Source of the DNA: a virus
Virus record (IMG/VR): IMGVR_UViG_3300032677_000190
Location: 1 to 21,436 of that record
Length of the DNA: 21,436 bases
Strand: one strand, 5' to 3'
In this document: positions 1-8,234 of the stretch, piece by piece
Layout: each line of letters opens with the position of its first letter
Numbering within the stretch: position 1 is the stretch's first letter
Notes under the pieces: model-generated
What the model was told of the DNA's origin: nothing
The model's database searches: none
The model's input: the letters and a program-made list of their open reading frames with translations, nothing else
Position numbers and translations under genes: made by a program

Positions 1-2
1 AT

Positions 3-77
3 GGCAACAGATATGTTTACAAATCTGGACTTAACGTAGTAGCAACAGCTAACTGGGCAAACGTTGCTACTAACTAA
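3..77 (+). CDS. C-terminal end of an upstream protein (partial)
   Basis: An open frame enters from the left edge and stops at TAA 75-77, giving 24 residues that end ...ATANWANVATN. The composition (Asn, Ala, Val, Thr) matches the fibre-type proteins that follow. A rho-independent terminator begins 16 bases after the stop, which supports a real gene end. The product is not identifiable. It is probably another virion protein, judged only by composition and position. Confidence 0.55.
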   Translation, partial: GNRYVYKSGLNVVATANWANVATN

Positions 78-92
78 TTTAATTTAGTTAAG

Positions 93-121
93 AAAATAGC
101 ACCTTAGGGTGCTATTTTTTT
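93..121 (+). terminator. Rho-independent terminator
   Basis: A perfect 11-bp stem (93-103 with 108-118) closes a TTAG tetraloop (104-107). The stem is GC-rich at the loop end, and its 3' arm runs into a T tract to 121. It lies just after the stop at 77 and before the late promoter at 144, so it separates two transcription units. Confidence 0.9.
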
Positions 122-143
122 GTCTCTAGTGTTGAATAAAACT

Positions 144-151
144 GATAAATA
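144..151 (+). promoter_or_regulatory. Probable T4-type late promoter (GATAAATA)
   Basis: GATAAATA differs from the T4 late consensus TATAAATA only at the first base. It sits between the terminator and the ATG at 172, where a promoter for the structural operon is needed. A start about 6 bases downstream would leave a short leader containing the GGAAG ribosome site at 161-165. Confidence 0.55.
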
Positions 152-171
152 ATAGAAACTGGAAGATTTAA

Positions 172-828
172 ATGGCAATCGTTAAAAAACTTGGTGCACC
201 TTATACCATAACAACTACCAACAATAGCGATACTATCACGCTGGCAACCACATCACCTCTTGGTGTGATCATTACTGGTAATTTAACTGTGCTAGGTAAT
301 AGTACACAAGTAGAATCAAACGTTACTAGTATCACAGATAATTTTGTAACATTAAATGCAGGTGAAAATGGTAATGGTGTTAGCATCCTCGGAACAACAT
401 CAGGACTTATAATTGATCGCGGCACAGCACCTGGTGGCAACGTTAAACTACAATGGAACGAGCCATTAAAGGTTTGGCAAGTCAGTGGAATTACTAGCGG
501 AAGCCCAGGTGATGGTACGCTGTTTTCAAACCTAGCAACATCTAGTACAGGTGGTACTGTGGTATTTGATGACAAAGCACCAGTACTAGGTGGCAACTTA
601 AATGCCAATGGATTCACTATCTACGCAAACGCCACAGTAAACTTTGGTGCAAATTTATTATTAATTAATCCAGCAACTACACCAAACGTAGCAGTTATCA
701 ATGCCACCATAGTTTATGCAAGTACACCTTCATCAGGTACTTCAGGCATTTATGTATTAAACAGCCAAGCTGCTAACCAAGAATTAGTTACCAAAGCTCG
801 CGCCCTGGGCTTTTCATTATTATTATAG
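172..828 (+). CDS. Tail fibre / virion structural protein
   Basis: This 218-residue protein is rich in Asn, Thr, Gly and Val and low in charge, as expected of fibrous beta structure. Residues about 33-105 carry a module common in marine T4-like phage fibres: a GNLTVLGNSTQ strand, a DNFVTLNAG turn, GLIIDRG, then an LQWNE...WQV segment. The same order occurs near the N-terminus of the 1191-residue fibre at 14453. The C-terminus (about 180-218, through QAANQELVTKARALG) is different and looks globular. The ATG is preceded by GGAAG at 161-165. It is the first gene of the operon after the terminator and the NATAAATA promoter. The fibre class is clear from composition and module, but the exact virion position is unknown. 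Confidence 0.75.
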   Translation: MAIVKKLGAPYTITTTNNSDTITLATTSPLGVIITGNLTVLGNSTQVESNVTSITDNFVTLNAGENGNGVSILGTTSGLIIDRGTAPGGNVKLQWNEPLKVWQVSGITSGSPGDGTLFSNLATSSTGGTVVFDDKAPVLGGNLNANGFTIYANATVNFGANLLLINPATTPNVAVINATIVYASTPSSGTSGIYVLNSQAANQELVTKARALGFSLLL

Positions 829-836
829 GAACAAAC

Positions 837-1148
837 ATGTCAATTCAGTCTACACTATTAACAACAACACCTAGCAACATCTATGTTAGCTCTGGCAACA
901 CAGTGGTTAGCACTATGTATTTCTGCAATACCTACACTTCCGCTGTAAATCTAAACGTTTATTTAATTTCAGCACCAAATAGCATTGCTAATGTAACCAC
1001 ACAAATTTATGCTAACATACAATTAGCATCAAATGACACTTACGTTGCAGATTGGGAAAAACTAGTATTAGGCCCTGGTGATCAAATCCGTGCTAGTGTT
1101 GGTATAGCCAATGTAGTAAATGCTACAATCACTTACGTAGGAATCTAA
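837..1148 (+). CDS. Small beta-rich virion protein, unrecognised
   Basis: The product is 103 residues, dominated by alternating hydrophobic and polar stretches with many Val, Thr and Asn, as in a single beta sandwich. There is no signal peptide or membrane segment. The end of the protein contains KLVLGPGDQIRASVG, a 'GD' turn also seen as VMIYGDSLQFSAN in the 110-residue protein at 6935, so the two may be distant relatives. The ribosome site AGGA overlaps the TAG stop of the preceding gene, so translation is probably coupled. Its place among fibre genes suggests a minor virion or adaptor protein. No family could be assigned. Confidence 0.6.
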   Translation: MSIQSTLLTTTPSNIYVSSGNTVVSTMYFCNTYTSAVNLNVYLISAPNSIANVTTQIYANIQLASNDTYVADWEKLVLGPGDQIRASVGIANVVNATITYVGI

Positions 1149-1150
1149 CG

Positions 1151-1588
1151 ATGGGACGCTTTATTAAAAACGCAGGCCCAAAAACAGCCAGCCATGCTTT
1201 TGCCTTACCAATTGGTACCAGTGCCATTGGTCCAGATAGTCCTGTAGTAGGGCAAACACGCTGGAATACAACTACAAGCCGTTTTGAATATTACAGTACT
1301 GGTAATGTTTGGCAGGCAACAGCACATGAAGGATTTGCTAATCTTATTGTATCAACATTTACAGTGAGTAATGTCAATCAATTGTCTTATGGACCATTGA
1401 GTACGACCTATACAGCAGGTCAAGAAAAAAGATTATTAGTGCATCTAGCAGGTGTTTATCAAATTCCTAACACCAATTACACATGTAATGGTACAGCTAA
1501 TATCGCTTTCCAAGCCGGTAGTTTAAGTAGTTATAGTGGTGCAACTATCGCTATAGTTGAGGGGTTAGGAAGCACGAGTGCTGTCTAA
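1151..1588 (+). CDS. Small fibre-module protein
   Basis: This is a 145-residue protein starting at ATG 1151, with AGGA at 1139-1142 and 2 bases after the previous stop. Residues about 30-55 read G-Q-T-R-W-N...R-F-E-Y-Y...W-Q, the adaptor motif (G-x-x-R-[YFW]-N...E-[YF]-[YW]...W) found again in the proteins at 4556 and 14453. The following 80 residues, with LLVHLAGVYQIPNTNYTCNG, resemble the VSINGTLQQP...Y.VSG beta module that follows the same motif in those two proteins. It therefore looks like that two-domain fibre segment encoded as a separate small gene. It is most likely a virion protein; its partner is unknown. Confidence 0.6.
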   Translation: MGRFIKNAGPKTASHAFALPIGTSAIGPDSPVVGQTRWNTTTSRFEYYSTGNVWQATAHEGFANLIVSTFTVSNVNQLSYGPLSTTYTAGQEKRLLVHLAGVYQIPNTNYTCNGTANIAFQAGSLSSYSGATIAIVEGLGSTSAV

Positions 1589-1613
1589 TCTTTTGTAAAT
1601 TAAGGATTCGTAG

Positions 1614-4556
1614 ATGGCAATCAGTCAGGTCCCAGGGTATGCGTTATTAACAACATTAGATCGTCAAGGTACAGATCTTTCGTTTGTTAGTACCACCAAC
1701 ACGAACCCAAATGGTACCGGTTCTACTTTATTATATTTTGATTATGCTAATTGGACCATCGGTATCAATGAACCTAATCCTTATCGATATAATCAAAGCC
1801 TAGTAGTCACAGGTAATATCTTATCCAACGGTGGCGGTGTATTAACCACTGGCAATCTACAGCATGACCTAGGTAACGTCACCAATCAATGGAACAACGT
1901 TTGGGCTAACAATCTCTACGGCACAATACAAACCGCTACACAACCAAATATTACCACTGTTGGTAACATCACTAACTTAAATGTCCTAGGTAATCTAACA
2001 GTTGGCGGTCAGACGATTACGAATACCACAGGTAATTTAAATGCTGCCAATAATCAAATTATCTGGGTGGGTTCACCAATCCAAAGCACAGATGCCGCAA
2101 CCAAAGGTTATGTTGATGCACAAATAGCTGGAGGAAGCAAAGGTAATTTAATTCCTTTAGGTACTCCAACAGACGGTAATCTAGCTGACAACAATGCAGC
2201 TTACCTAGGATTTACAACCAGTACCACAGTGACAGATGCCATTGACATATTAAACTCAGTAACTGAAAACCTATTTACCAATACATTTGTACGCACTGTG
2301 TCATTCTCAAGCAATGTCACAGCAGGTGGTGCAGGACAGACTATATTGTTGACTATGGTACCACAAGGTAATGTCAACCAATATGTCATACAATGGGGTG
2401 ATGGCACAGCCAACACAACCACCAGTTCTACAACTGCTACACATACATACACTACTAACGTTGGTACACCATTTACTATCATAGTGCAGGCAAGTAATAC
2501 CAATGGTGCTAGTCCAAGCAACGTAGCCAATGCTGTGCGCACTAACTATATACAAATCTATGGTGCTAACCCAGTGATGGGCTTTAGCATGTTTAGTGCC
2601 AACGTCAGCGGCACACCACTAAGTGGTAATAGTTTATACAGTGTGCAAGGTAATGTGATTTATCTACAAAATACCACAACCAATACCAACACTTCAACAG
2701 TGACTTGGAGTATCAATTGGGGTGATGGTACTTATGCCAACGTGCCCAATAACACATCATCAGGTGGTGTGTTGGGTCCTTATGCTAATCACACATATTC
2801 ATCAAATTCAGGTGCCAGCACATTCGCAGTTAACCTAGCACTGTTGTCAGACAATATCGCCAACCCCAGCATCCTTCCACTATATACCGCGACTAATCTT
2901 AAAGTATACAGTCCTACTCCACCAGTGCCATTTGGTGTGTCTACAAGATCATTGACCTATGGTACTAGCGTAGGTAATAGCCCGTATCTAGCTGCCAGTG
3001 CCACAGACAACACAGGCGGAACAACACTAACAGCAGGTGCTACAGTTAATCGTGCTACGTACAATCAAGGCGTTATCAATGCCAATGCAGGTACTATAAC
3101 TAATACATTAACCTATAATGGTAACACTGGTGTATTAAGTGCTATTGTTAATGGTACCAATGCTGGCAATGTAAACTTAGCTACGCCTCAGACGACAGGA
3201 TTGACAGGTAATCTTTGGATTACTTCACTCAGTGATTATAATCTATTTGCTCAATCAGGTGCAGGCACAACTTTTGCCAGCTCAATATACTATCCAGGTT
3301 GGGGCTACGGATTTACAGCCAACGTCACAGCCACTGGCAGCAAGTTACCAGTTGGTATAAACAGATTTGGTATCAATCATACAACCACAGGTGCGACCAG
3401 CAATGTAGAATTCGTAGTTGATAATATCATTACAACACCAACATTTACCTGGGGAAATATCGCTATAGGTACACCTGGCACTTATCGTTATATCTCAGGT
3501 ATACCATACTTTAACACAGGTAGTCCAACACTGACCATATCAGGAATAACCATTGGCCCAAATTGGATTGGACAAACCTACACTGGTGCAACAAATCCAG
3601 TACAGATTAACTCAGGACAGAACCAAGAAGGTACTGCGTCAGCAGTGATTACCAACACTGGTTATAATTATTCTAGCCTGAACAACGCAGCCAACGTCAT
3701 GCTCAGTGGTGGCGTACCAATTGCTAACACAGGCGCATATTCACCATATACCGTAGCCAACCTAACATTGTCAATCACCGCAAGCTCAGTGCGTAGCGTA
3801 GCTAACCTTTTAATGTATGTGACTAACTGTACTAATTCAACAGCATTTGTCTACACCATTGGTGCCAATGCTAACATACAAGTACACACAGCAGCACAGA
3901 GTGGTATCAGTGAAATCGCTATCTCAGCTAACACCAGTGCCAACACCAACCCAGCGGTGCGCAGCACATATTTCCTAGCCAACACTACTAATACGCCAGC
4001 GTATGTTAGTTCAACTAACTTTATGTCTACAGCAAACACCTACAATGAATCAGCAGATCCAGGTGTAGCAGGCACACGTGAAGCAACCATACGTATGGGT
4101 GTACTAAAATTTTCTGCTAACAACTACAGCACTGGTTACTTACCAATTGGTCCTAATCGTTCAGGTGATGGTGCTAATAATCAATACTTTACCATGGGTG
4201 TACAACGTGTAGGTATTTCATCATTTAACCTAAATATCGTAGCACCAGCGGGTGTCGTTGGTGTATGGGTAGCGGCACCAGGAACCTATATCGATCAAAC
4301 CAGCGGACTCAATGGTTGGTTAGATGCCACAGTCAGTTATGCTGGTAGTGGACGTCCAGGATCAAATACTGGTGCAGGTGGTAATGGATCAAATGGTTGT
4401 GGCAGTGGAGCATTGATAGCAGCCAACGTGGCTCTTAATGCGGCATATACGATAACCTTAGGTAACGTTAGCTTGACTAACGCTACTAACAACGTAGCAC
4501 TAATTAGAATAGCTCTAGCAAGTGGACAAACAGTTTCCACATTGGCGGTGTCATAA
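1614..4556 (+). CDS. Large tail fibre/adhesin with two PKD-like domains
   Basis: This 980-residue protein is rich in Asn, Thr, Ser and Gly. The N-terminal 190 residues hold fibre segments (NITNLNVLGNLTVGGQTI, then DAATKGYVDAQIAG, a common phage fibre helix motif). Two PKD-type beta sandwiches follow, marked by the WGDGT signature at residues 261-265 with a later THTY, and at 369-372 (WGDG) with a later NHTY. The remaining ~540 residues are low-complexity beta-rich repeats without a family I recognise. The C-terminus is Gly-rich (about 900-940) and then hydrophobic. PKD domains are typical of surface glycan- or protein-binding modules, so a role in host contact is inferred. AAGGA lies at 1600-1604 before the ATG. 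The stop overlaps the next ATG as TAATG, giving translational coupling. Confidence 0.75.
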   Translation: MAISQVPGYALLTTLDRQGTDLSFVSTTNTNPNGTGSTLLYFDYANWTIGINEPNPYRYNQSLVVTGNILSNGGGVLTTGNLQHDLGNVTNQWNNVWANNLYGTIQTATQPNITTVGNITNLNVLGNLTVGGQTITNTTGNLNAANNQIIWVGSPIQSTDAATKGYVDAQIAGGSKGNLIPLGTPTDGNLADNNAAYLGFTTSTTVTDAIDILNSVTENLFTNTFVRTVSFSSNVTAGGAGQTILLTMVPQGNVNQYVIQWGDGTANTTTSSTTATHTYTTNVGTPFTIIVQASNTNGASPSNVANAVRTNYIQIYGANPVMGFSMFSANVSGTPLSGNSLYSVQGNVIYLQNTTTNTNTSTVTWSINWGDGTYANVPNNTSSGGVLGPYANHTYSSNSGASTFAVNLALLSDNIANPSILPLYTATNLKVYSPTPPVPFGVSTRSLTYGTSVGNSPYLAASATDNTGGTTLTAGATVNRATYNQGVINANAGTITNTLTYNGNTGVLSAIVNGTNAGNVNLATPQTTGLTGNLWITSLSDYNLFAQSGAGTTFASSIYYPGWGYGFTANVTATGSKLPVGINRFGINHTTTGATSNVEFVVDNIITTPTFTWGNIAIGTPGTYRYISGIPYFNTGSPTLTISGITIGPNWIGQTYTGATNPVQINSGQNQEGTASAVITNTGYNYSSLNNAANVMLSGGVPIANTGAYSPYTVANLTLSITASSVRSVANLLMYVTNCTNSTAFVYTIGANANIQVHTAAQSGISEIAISANTSANTNPAVRSTYFLANTTNTPAYVSSTNFMSTANTYNESADPGVAGTREATIRMGVLKFSANNYSTGYLPIGPNRSGDGANNQYFTMGVQRVGISSFNLNIVAPAGVVGVWVAAPGTYIDQTSGLNGWLDATVSYAGSGRPGSNTGAGGNGSNGCGSGALIAANVALNAAYTITLGNVSLTNATNNVALIRIALASGQTVSTLAVS

Positions 4557-6904
4557 TGGCAATACAGAATTCACCAGATAATCAAAAAATTGACTACCTT
4601 TGGAAAAAGTTAGGTTATGGGGTCGCCAAGACTGACATAGCTGGCAACATTGACGCCACACAAGAACCCTATGCTAGTCCATTGTTAATTCGTGCTGATA
4701 CTATGTGGCAACAGTCAGGAACGATTCCTGCGGTATTGCCAGCAAGTAATAGCAGTGTGGTTACAGTATATCCTACTACGTTCCCAATACAGTGTACCAA
4801 TGACGCAGGTATTCCTACTCCACAGCTAACCTGGGTCACGGGAGTTACTAACTGGATTCCACCAGAGTTTGGATCAACATATCAGGTAAAGGTTTATATC
4901 GCGCCAGCAGGACAAGCTGCCAACGTCACTACCAAAGGCACACAGGTATTTGCCACAGGTTCAGGTAATAATGATGAATGGTTCTTTGACTACAAAGCGG
5001 GTATCTTAAACTTCAACAGCAACAACACACCATACAGTGGTGCCAGCCCTATCAGCTTTGCTGGTAACGCTGTCTACATCAGCGGTGGTGTTTATTCAGG
5101 TGCATTTGGGTTATCAAACACTTCCGCTGTATTAGGCAATCTTACAATTAATAATACAACAATATCTACAGCCACAACCAATGCTAACATTTACCTAACA
5201 GCTACAGGCACTGGCATAGTACAGATATCTGGTAGTAATGCAGTAGGTATTCCTTTTGGTAATAATTTCCAACGACCAGCAAATCCAACTACTGGGTATT
5301 TGCGATATAATACTGATGCATCAGATATTGAGTTTTGGACTGGTAATGCCTGGCTCATACCTGGTACTGCTACGATCATTTCAGAAATCATCAACCCAAA
5401 TGGTACTGGCAATACTTTCACTTTAAGTACCAGTGGAACCACAGAAGGCGTGCTAGTCAGCATCAATGGTACTTTACAACAACCATTTACTGCATATACT
5501 GTATCTGGCACTAGTATAACATTTGCTGAAATTCCTTTAGTTTCAGATACAGTTGAAGTTCGCCACTTGATCCAAGGTGAATCTGTAATTACTTCAAGTT
5601 CACTACAGTTTGGTAATACCACAGTAGTCTTAGACACAGCCAATGTTACTGTAAATGCCACATCACTAAATGTTGAAGGTGTACTACAAGTGGTTGGAAA
5701 TATCACTTCTGGAACACTACAAACTGGTGTTACTCATATTCCAACGTCAGCCAACGTAATTTATGTAGGAAAAAATGGCAGTGATAGCTACGATGGCACT
5801 ATTAATGCGCCATTATTAACGATCAATGCAGCGATGGCAGTGGCGGCAAATATATCCTCAACCGCTGGAGTCAGTGTACACGTCGCTCCCGGAATATATT
5901 ACGAAAACAATCCAATAACTATCCCACAAAACGTAGCATTGATGGGTGATAACATACGTAATATTACAGTCATACCAAACACACCTAATGCTGATTTATT
6001 CTACATGACTAATGGCACTTACGTTTGGGGTATTACAATTAAAAACTATCTAGCCAACGGATTTAGTTATAGTTCAGCGACCAGTAGCCAAAATGTATTT
6101 GTTAGTCCTTATATACAAAACGTAACATCTAGTACCACAACAGGCACCGCAGTTTATGTTGACGGTAACAACACCAGCAGTATCAGTACCAAAGCAATGA
6201 TTGTAGGGTTCTTTACTATTATCAACCAAGGCGGTGTTGGTGTGCGATTAAGCAATGGTGCTTATGCACAGTTAGTTAATATTTACACTATTGGCGCTAA
6301 TGTTGGTATTTGGAGTGATTCAGGTAGCTTCTGTACCTTAAACGGATCAGATAACAGTATTGGTAATATTGGACTGCGTGCTGATGGATATGGAACACTG
6401 CAAAGTTACGGCAACTCATACGGATATAGCACTTTTGGTTCGTTTACAATAAAAAATCCTATAGCCCAACCACATGTCAACACAGTGATGATCATCAACG
6501 GTGATCCGGCTTATTATAGCATTGACAAGATTAATAAAGTAGATGCTACTACTTACACTATCACAATTCAACAAACATATTTAGGCAATCTAGCACCTAA
6601 CACTAACATTGCATTTTATAATCGCAGTGAAGTAGTAGCCAGCGCACATACATTTGAATATGTAGGTGCAGGTATTATCGCAGCCAACGCACTACCACAA
6701 TATGGTGGCATACCAAATGCTAATCTAAATGTTATTACCACAGGAGGTGGCAGTGTAACCTATACAGCCACAGATGAAAAAGGACAATTTTGGATTGGAC
6801 CTAATTTAGTTATTAATCAGGCAACAGGTACGATCAGCGGTGCGGCATTTAGTAAGAGTTTATTTGCATTAATGACACCATACATTTTAGCGTTGGAAAC
6901 ATAA
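4556..6904 (+). CDS. Beta-helix tail spike/fibre protein
   Basis: This is a 782-residue multi-domain virion protein. Residues about 240-340 contain the G-Y-L-R-Y-N...E-F-W...W adaptor followed by the VSINGTLQQP/YTVSG beta module. From residue 402 (IYVGKNGSDSYDGT) it has a pectin-lyase-like right-handed beta-helix: a VHVAPGIYYENNPITIP strand, NVALMGDNIRNITVIP, and then rungs with conserved Gly and Asn. The same domain occurs in structural proteins of T4-like cyanophages. The C-terminus (DEKGQFWIG...INQATGTISG...MTPYILALE) also resembles those proteins. Such helices bind or cut surface polysaccharides; no catalytic residues can be assigned from sequence alone. The start is fused to the preceding stop (TAATG). 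Confidence 0.8.
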   Translation: MAIQNSPDNQKIDYLWKKLGYGVAKTDIAGNIDATQEPYASPLLIRADTMWQQSGTIPAVLPASNSSVVTVYPTTFPIQCTNDAGIPTPQLTWVTGVTNWIPPEFGSTYQVKVYIAPAGQAANVTTKGTQVFATGSGNNDEWFFDYKAGILNFNSNNTPYSGASPISFAGNAVYISGGVYSGAFGLSNTSAVLGNLTINNTTISTATTNANIYLTATGTGIVQISGSNAVGIPFGNNFQRPANPTTGYLRYNTDASDIEFWTGNAWLIPGTATIISEIINPNGTGNTFTLSTSGTTEGVLVSINGTLQQPFTAYTVSGTSITFAEIPLVSDTVEVRHLIQGESVITSSSLQFGNTTVVLDTANVTVNATSLNVEGVLQVVGNITSGTLQTGVTHIPTSANVIYVGKNGSDSYDGTINAPLLTINAAMAVAANISSTAGVSVHVAPGIYYENNPITIPQNVALMGDNIRNITVIPNTPNADLFYMTNGTYVWGITIKNYLANGFSYSSATSSQNVFVSPYIQNVTSSTTTGTAVYVDGNNTSSISTKAMIVGFFTIINQGGVGVRLSNGAYAQLVNIYTIGANVGIWSDSGSFCTLNGSDNSIGNIGLRADGYGTLQSYGNSYGYSTFGSFTIKNPIAQPHVNTVMIINGDPAYYSIDKINKVDATTYTITIQQTYLGNLAPNTNIAFYNRSEVVASAHTFEYVGAGIIAANALPQYGGIPNANLNVITTGGGSVTYTATDEKGQFWIGPNLVINQATGTISGAAFSKSLFALMTPYILALET

Positions 6905-6934
6905 TAAAATAAGTAATTAATAAGGAAATAAAAT

Positions 6935-7267
6935 ATGGCAGCTGCAATCAATAATTTTACCACAGTGACAGCTAATCTGACAGCTAACATAGCTTCAGTT
7001 TACAGTACACCTGTTGGATATTCATCGGTGATATTGCTATGCCAAATTAGTAATATTAGTAATAATGCCATAGCGACCAGTGGGTATCATTTAAGATCAG
7101 GTACCCCTACAGCACTATTACAAAATTATCCGGTGCCAGTCAATGACGCTGTGAGTATGCTGACAGGTAGATTGGTTATGATCTATGGTGACAGTCTACA
7201 ATTCAGTGCCAACGTTAATACTGGTGCACAATTACTATTAAGCATTCTAGAGACCAGCACATCATAA
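6935..7267 (+). CDS. Small beta-rich virion protein, unrecognised
   Basis: The product is 110 residues and is mainly beta by pattern, with a central run of hydrophobic strands (SVILLCQIS, RLVMIYGDSLQFSAN) and a C-terminus LLLSILETSTS. It has the same general plan as the 103-residue protein at 837: an N-terminal polar arm, a mid-protein strand with a single Cys, and a 'GD' turn near the end. Distant common ancestry is possible but not provable by eye. AAGGA precedes the ATG in a 30-base spacer. It lies between a beta-helix spike and a G2-like fibre, which suggests an adaptor, cap or head-decoration role. Confidence 0.6.
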   Translation: MAAAINNFTTVTANLTANIASVYSTPVGYSSVILLCQISNISNNAIATSGYHLRSGTPTALLQNYPVPVNDAVSMLTGRLVMIYGDSLQFSANVNTGAQLLLSILETSTS

Positions 7268-7268
7268 T

Positions 7269-8234
7269 ATGGCAATAGTTACTACCCATTTAGTCAGCGG
7301 TCGTGTTCCGGTAGTTGCGCCAACTAGCGTTACATCTGATCGTTACACATATCTAGGACTTAGCCAAGCAGAGCCTAACCTTGGCTACAGTGGTAATGGT
7401 AATGTATTAACAACAAATATCTATGGACAACGTATTTGGTCCAGTAATATAACTTTATCAAACATCACAGTCACAGGTACAGTCATCGCAGGTGCAGTAC
7501 AAGCTGGAGGTATTAATCAATATGTCAGCAATACTGTACCTGCATCAGCCGCAGTAGGTGATCAATGGTATGATATCAGTACTGATATCTTATTCCAATA
7601 TGAGAATACTGGTACCAGTAACGTTTGGGTAGATGTATCATCAGTGGCTATGAATACCAATGTAGCCACTATATTAGGCACCACCCTCAGCATTACAGGC
7701 AATGGTACAATCACCAACGGATTAACAGTTGGTAGCCTTACTATCAATAGTAATAATCCAACAGCCATCATCAACAGTGGCACAAGCGGAGTTGGAAATA
7801 TTGGTTCAGTGGGCACAACATTTAATACTGTATTTGCCAAAGCCACAACTGCACAATACGCTGACTTAGCTGAAATTTACTCTGGCGATAAACCATATCC
7901 ATCTGGTACTGTAGTGGTTTTTGGAGGCCCGGCTGAGGTCACTATCAGCACAGCTAATCACGACTCAGCGGTAGCAGGTGTAGTATCTACTAATCCAGCT
8001 TATTTAATGAATACAGCATCTGCAGGCGCAGCAGTAGCACTACAAGGACGAGTACATTGTTCTGTAAAAGGCCCAATTTGCAAAGGTGAACTGGTAGTTA
8101 CCAGCGACATTCCAGGAGTGGCACAGCGATTAGATCCTACTTTATGGAAACCAGGATGCGTTATAGGTAAGAGTTTAGAAACGATCATTGACGATCAAAT
8201 AGCGACTATTGAAGTTGCAGTAGGGAGAGACTAA
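7269..8234 (+). CDS. Tail fibre with G2-peptidase-like C-terminal domain
   Basis: This 321-residue protein has an N-terminal half of fibre repeats (NITLSNITVTGTVIAGAV; QWYDISTDILFQY, the W/Y adaptor type). Residues 192-321 begin TTAQYADLAEIYSGDKPYPSG and continue with GTVVVFGG, VAGVVSTNPAYLMN, VALQGRVHCSVKGP and GCVIGKSLE. This order resembles the C-terminal domain of viral fibres related to peptidase G2, an intramolecular chaperone that trims itself after trimer folding. I cannot identify the self-cleavage site, so autoproteolysis is inference. The gene begins 2 bases after the previous stop, and its own stop overlaps the next ATG (TAATG). The next gene ends in another chaperone class (S74), so the two are probably distinct distal fibres. 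Confidence 0.7.
   Translation: MAIVTTHLVSGRVPVVAPTSVTSDRYTYLGLSQAEPNLGYSGNGNVLTTNIYGQRIWSSNITLSNITVTGTVIAGAVQAGGINQYVSNTVPASAAVGDQWYDISTDILFQYENTGTSNVWVDVSSVAMNTNVATILGTTLSITGNGTITNGLTVGSLTINSNNPTAIINSGTSGVGNIGSVGTTFNTVFAKATTAQYADLAEIYSGDKPYPSGTVVVFGGPAEVTISTANHDSAVAGVVSTNPAYLMNTASAGAAVALQGRVHCSVKGPICKGELVVTSDIPGVAQRLDPTLWKPGCVIGKSLETIIDDQIATIEVAVGRD

Noticed and set aside
201-617. Minus-strand open frame opposite the first fibre gene
   Set aside because: Shadow frame; the plus-strand gene has promoter, ribosome site and recognisable modules.
1614-4556. Abundant N-x-S/T sequons read as glycosylation sites
   Set aside because: They follow from the Asn/Thr-rich fibre composition; no oligosaccharyltransferase context exists for a phage virion.
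5191-5706. Long minus-strand open frame (171 codons) inside the beta-helix gene
   Set aside because: It is antisense to a gene with clear domains, has no ribosome site or family match, and arises from the Asn/Thr/Val-rich codons of the plus strand.
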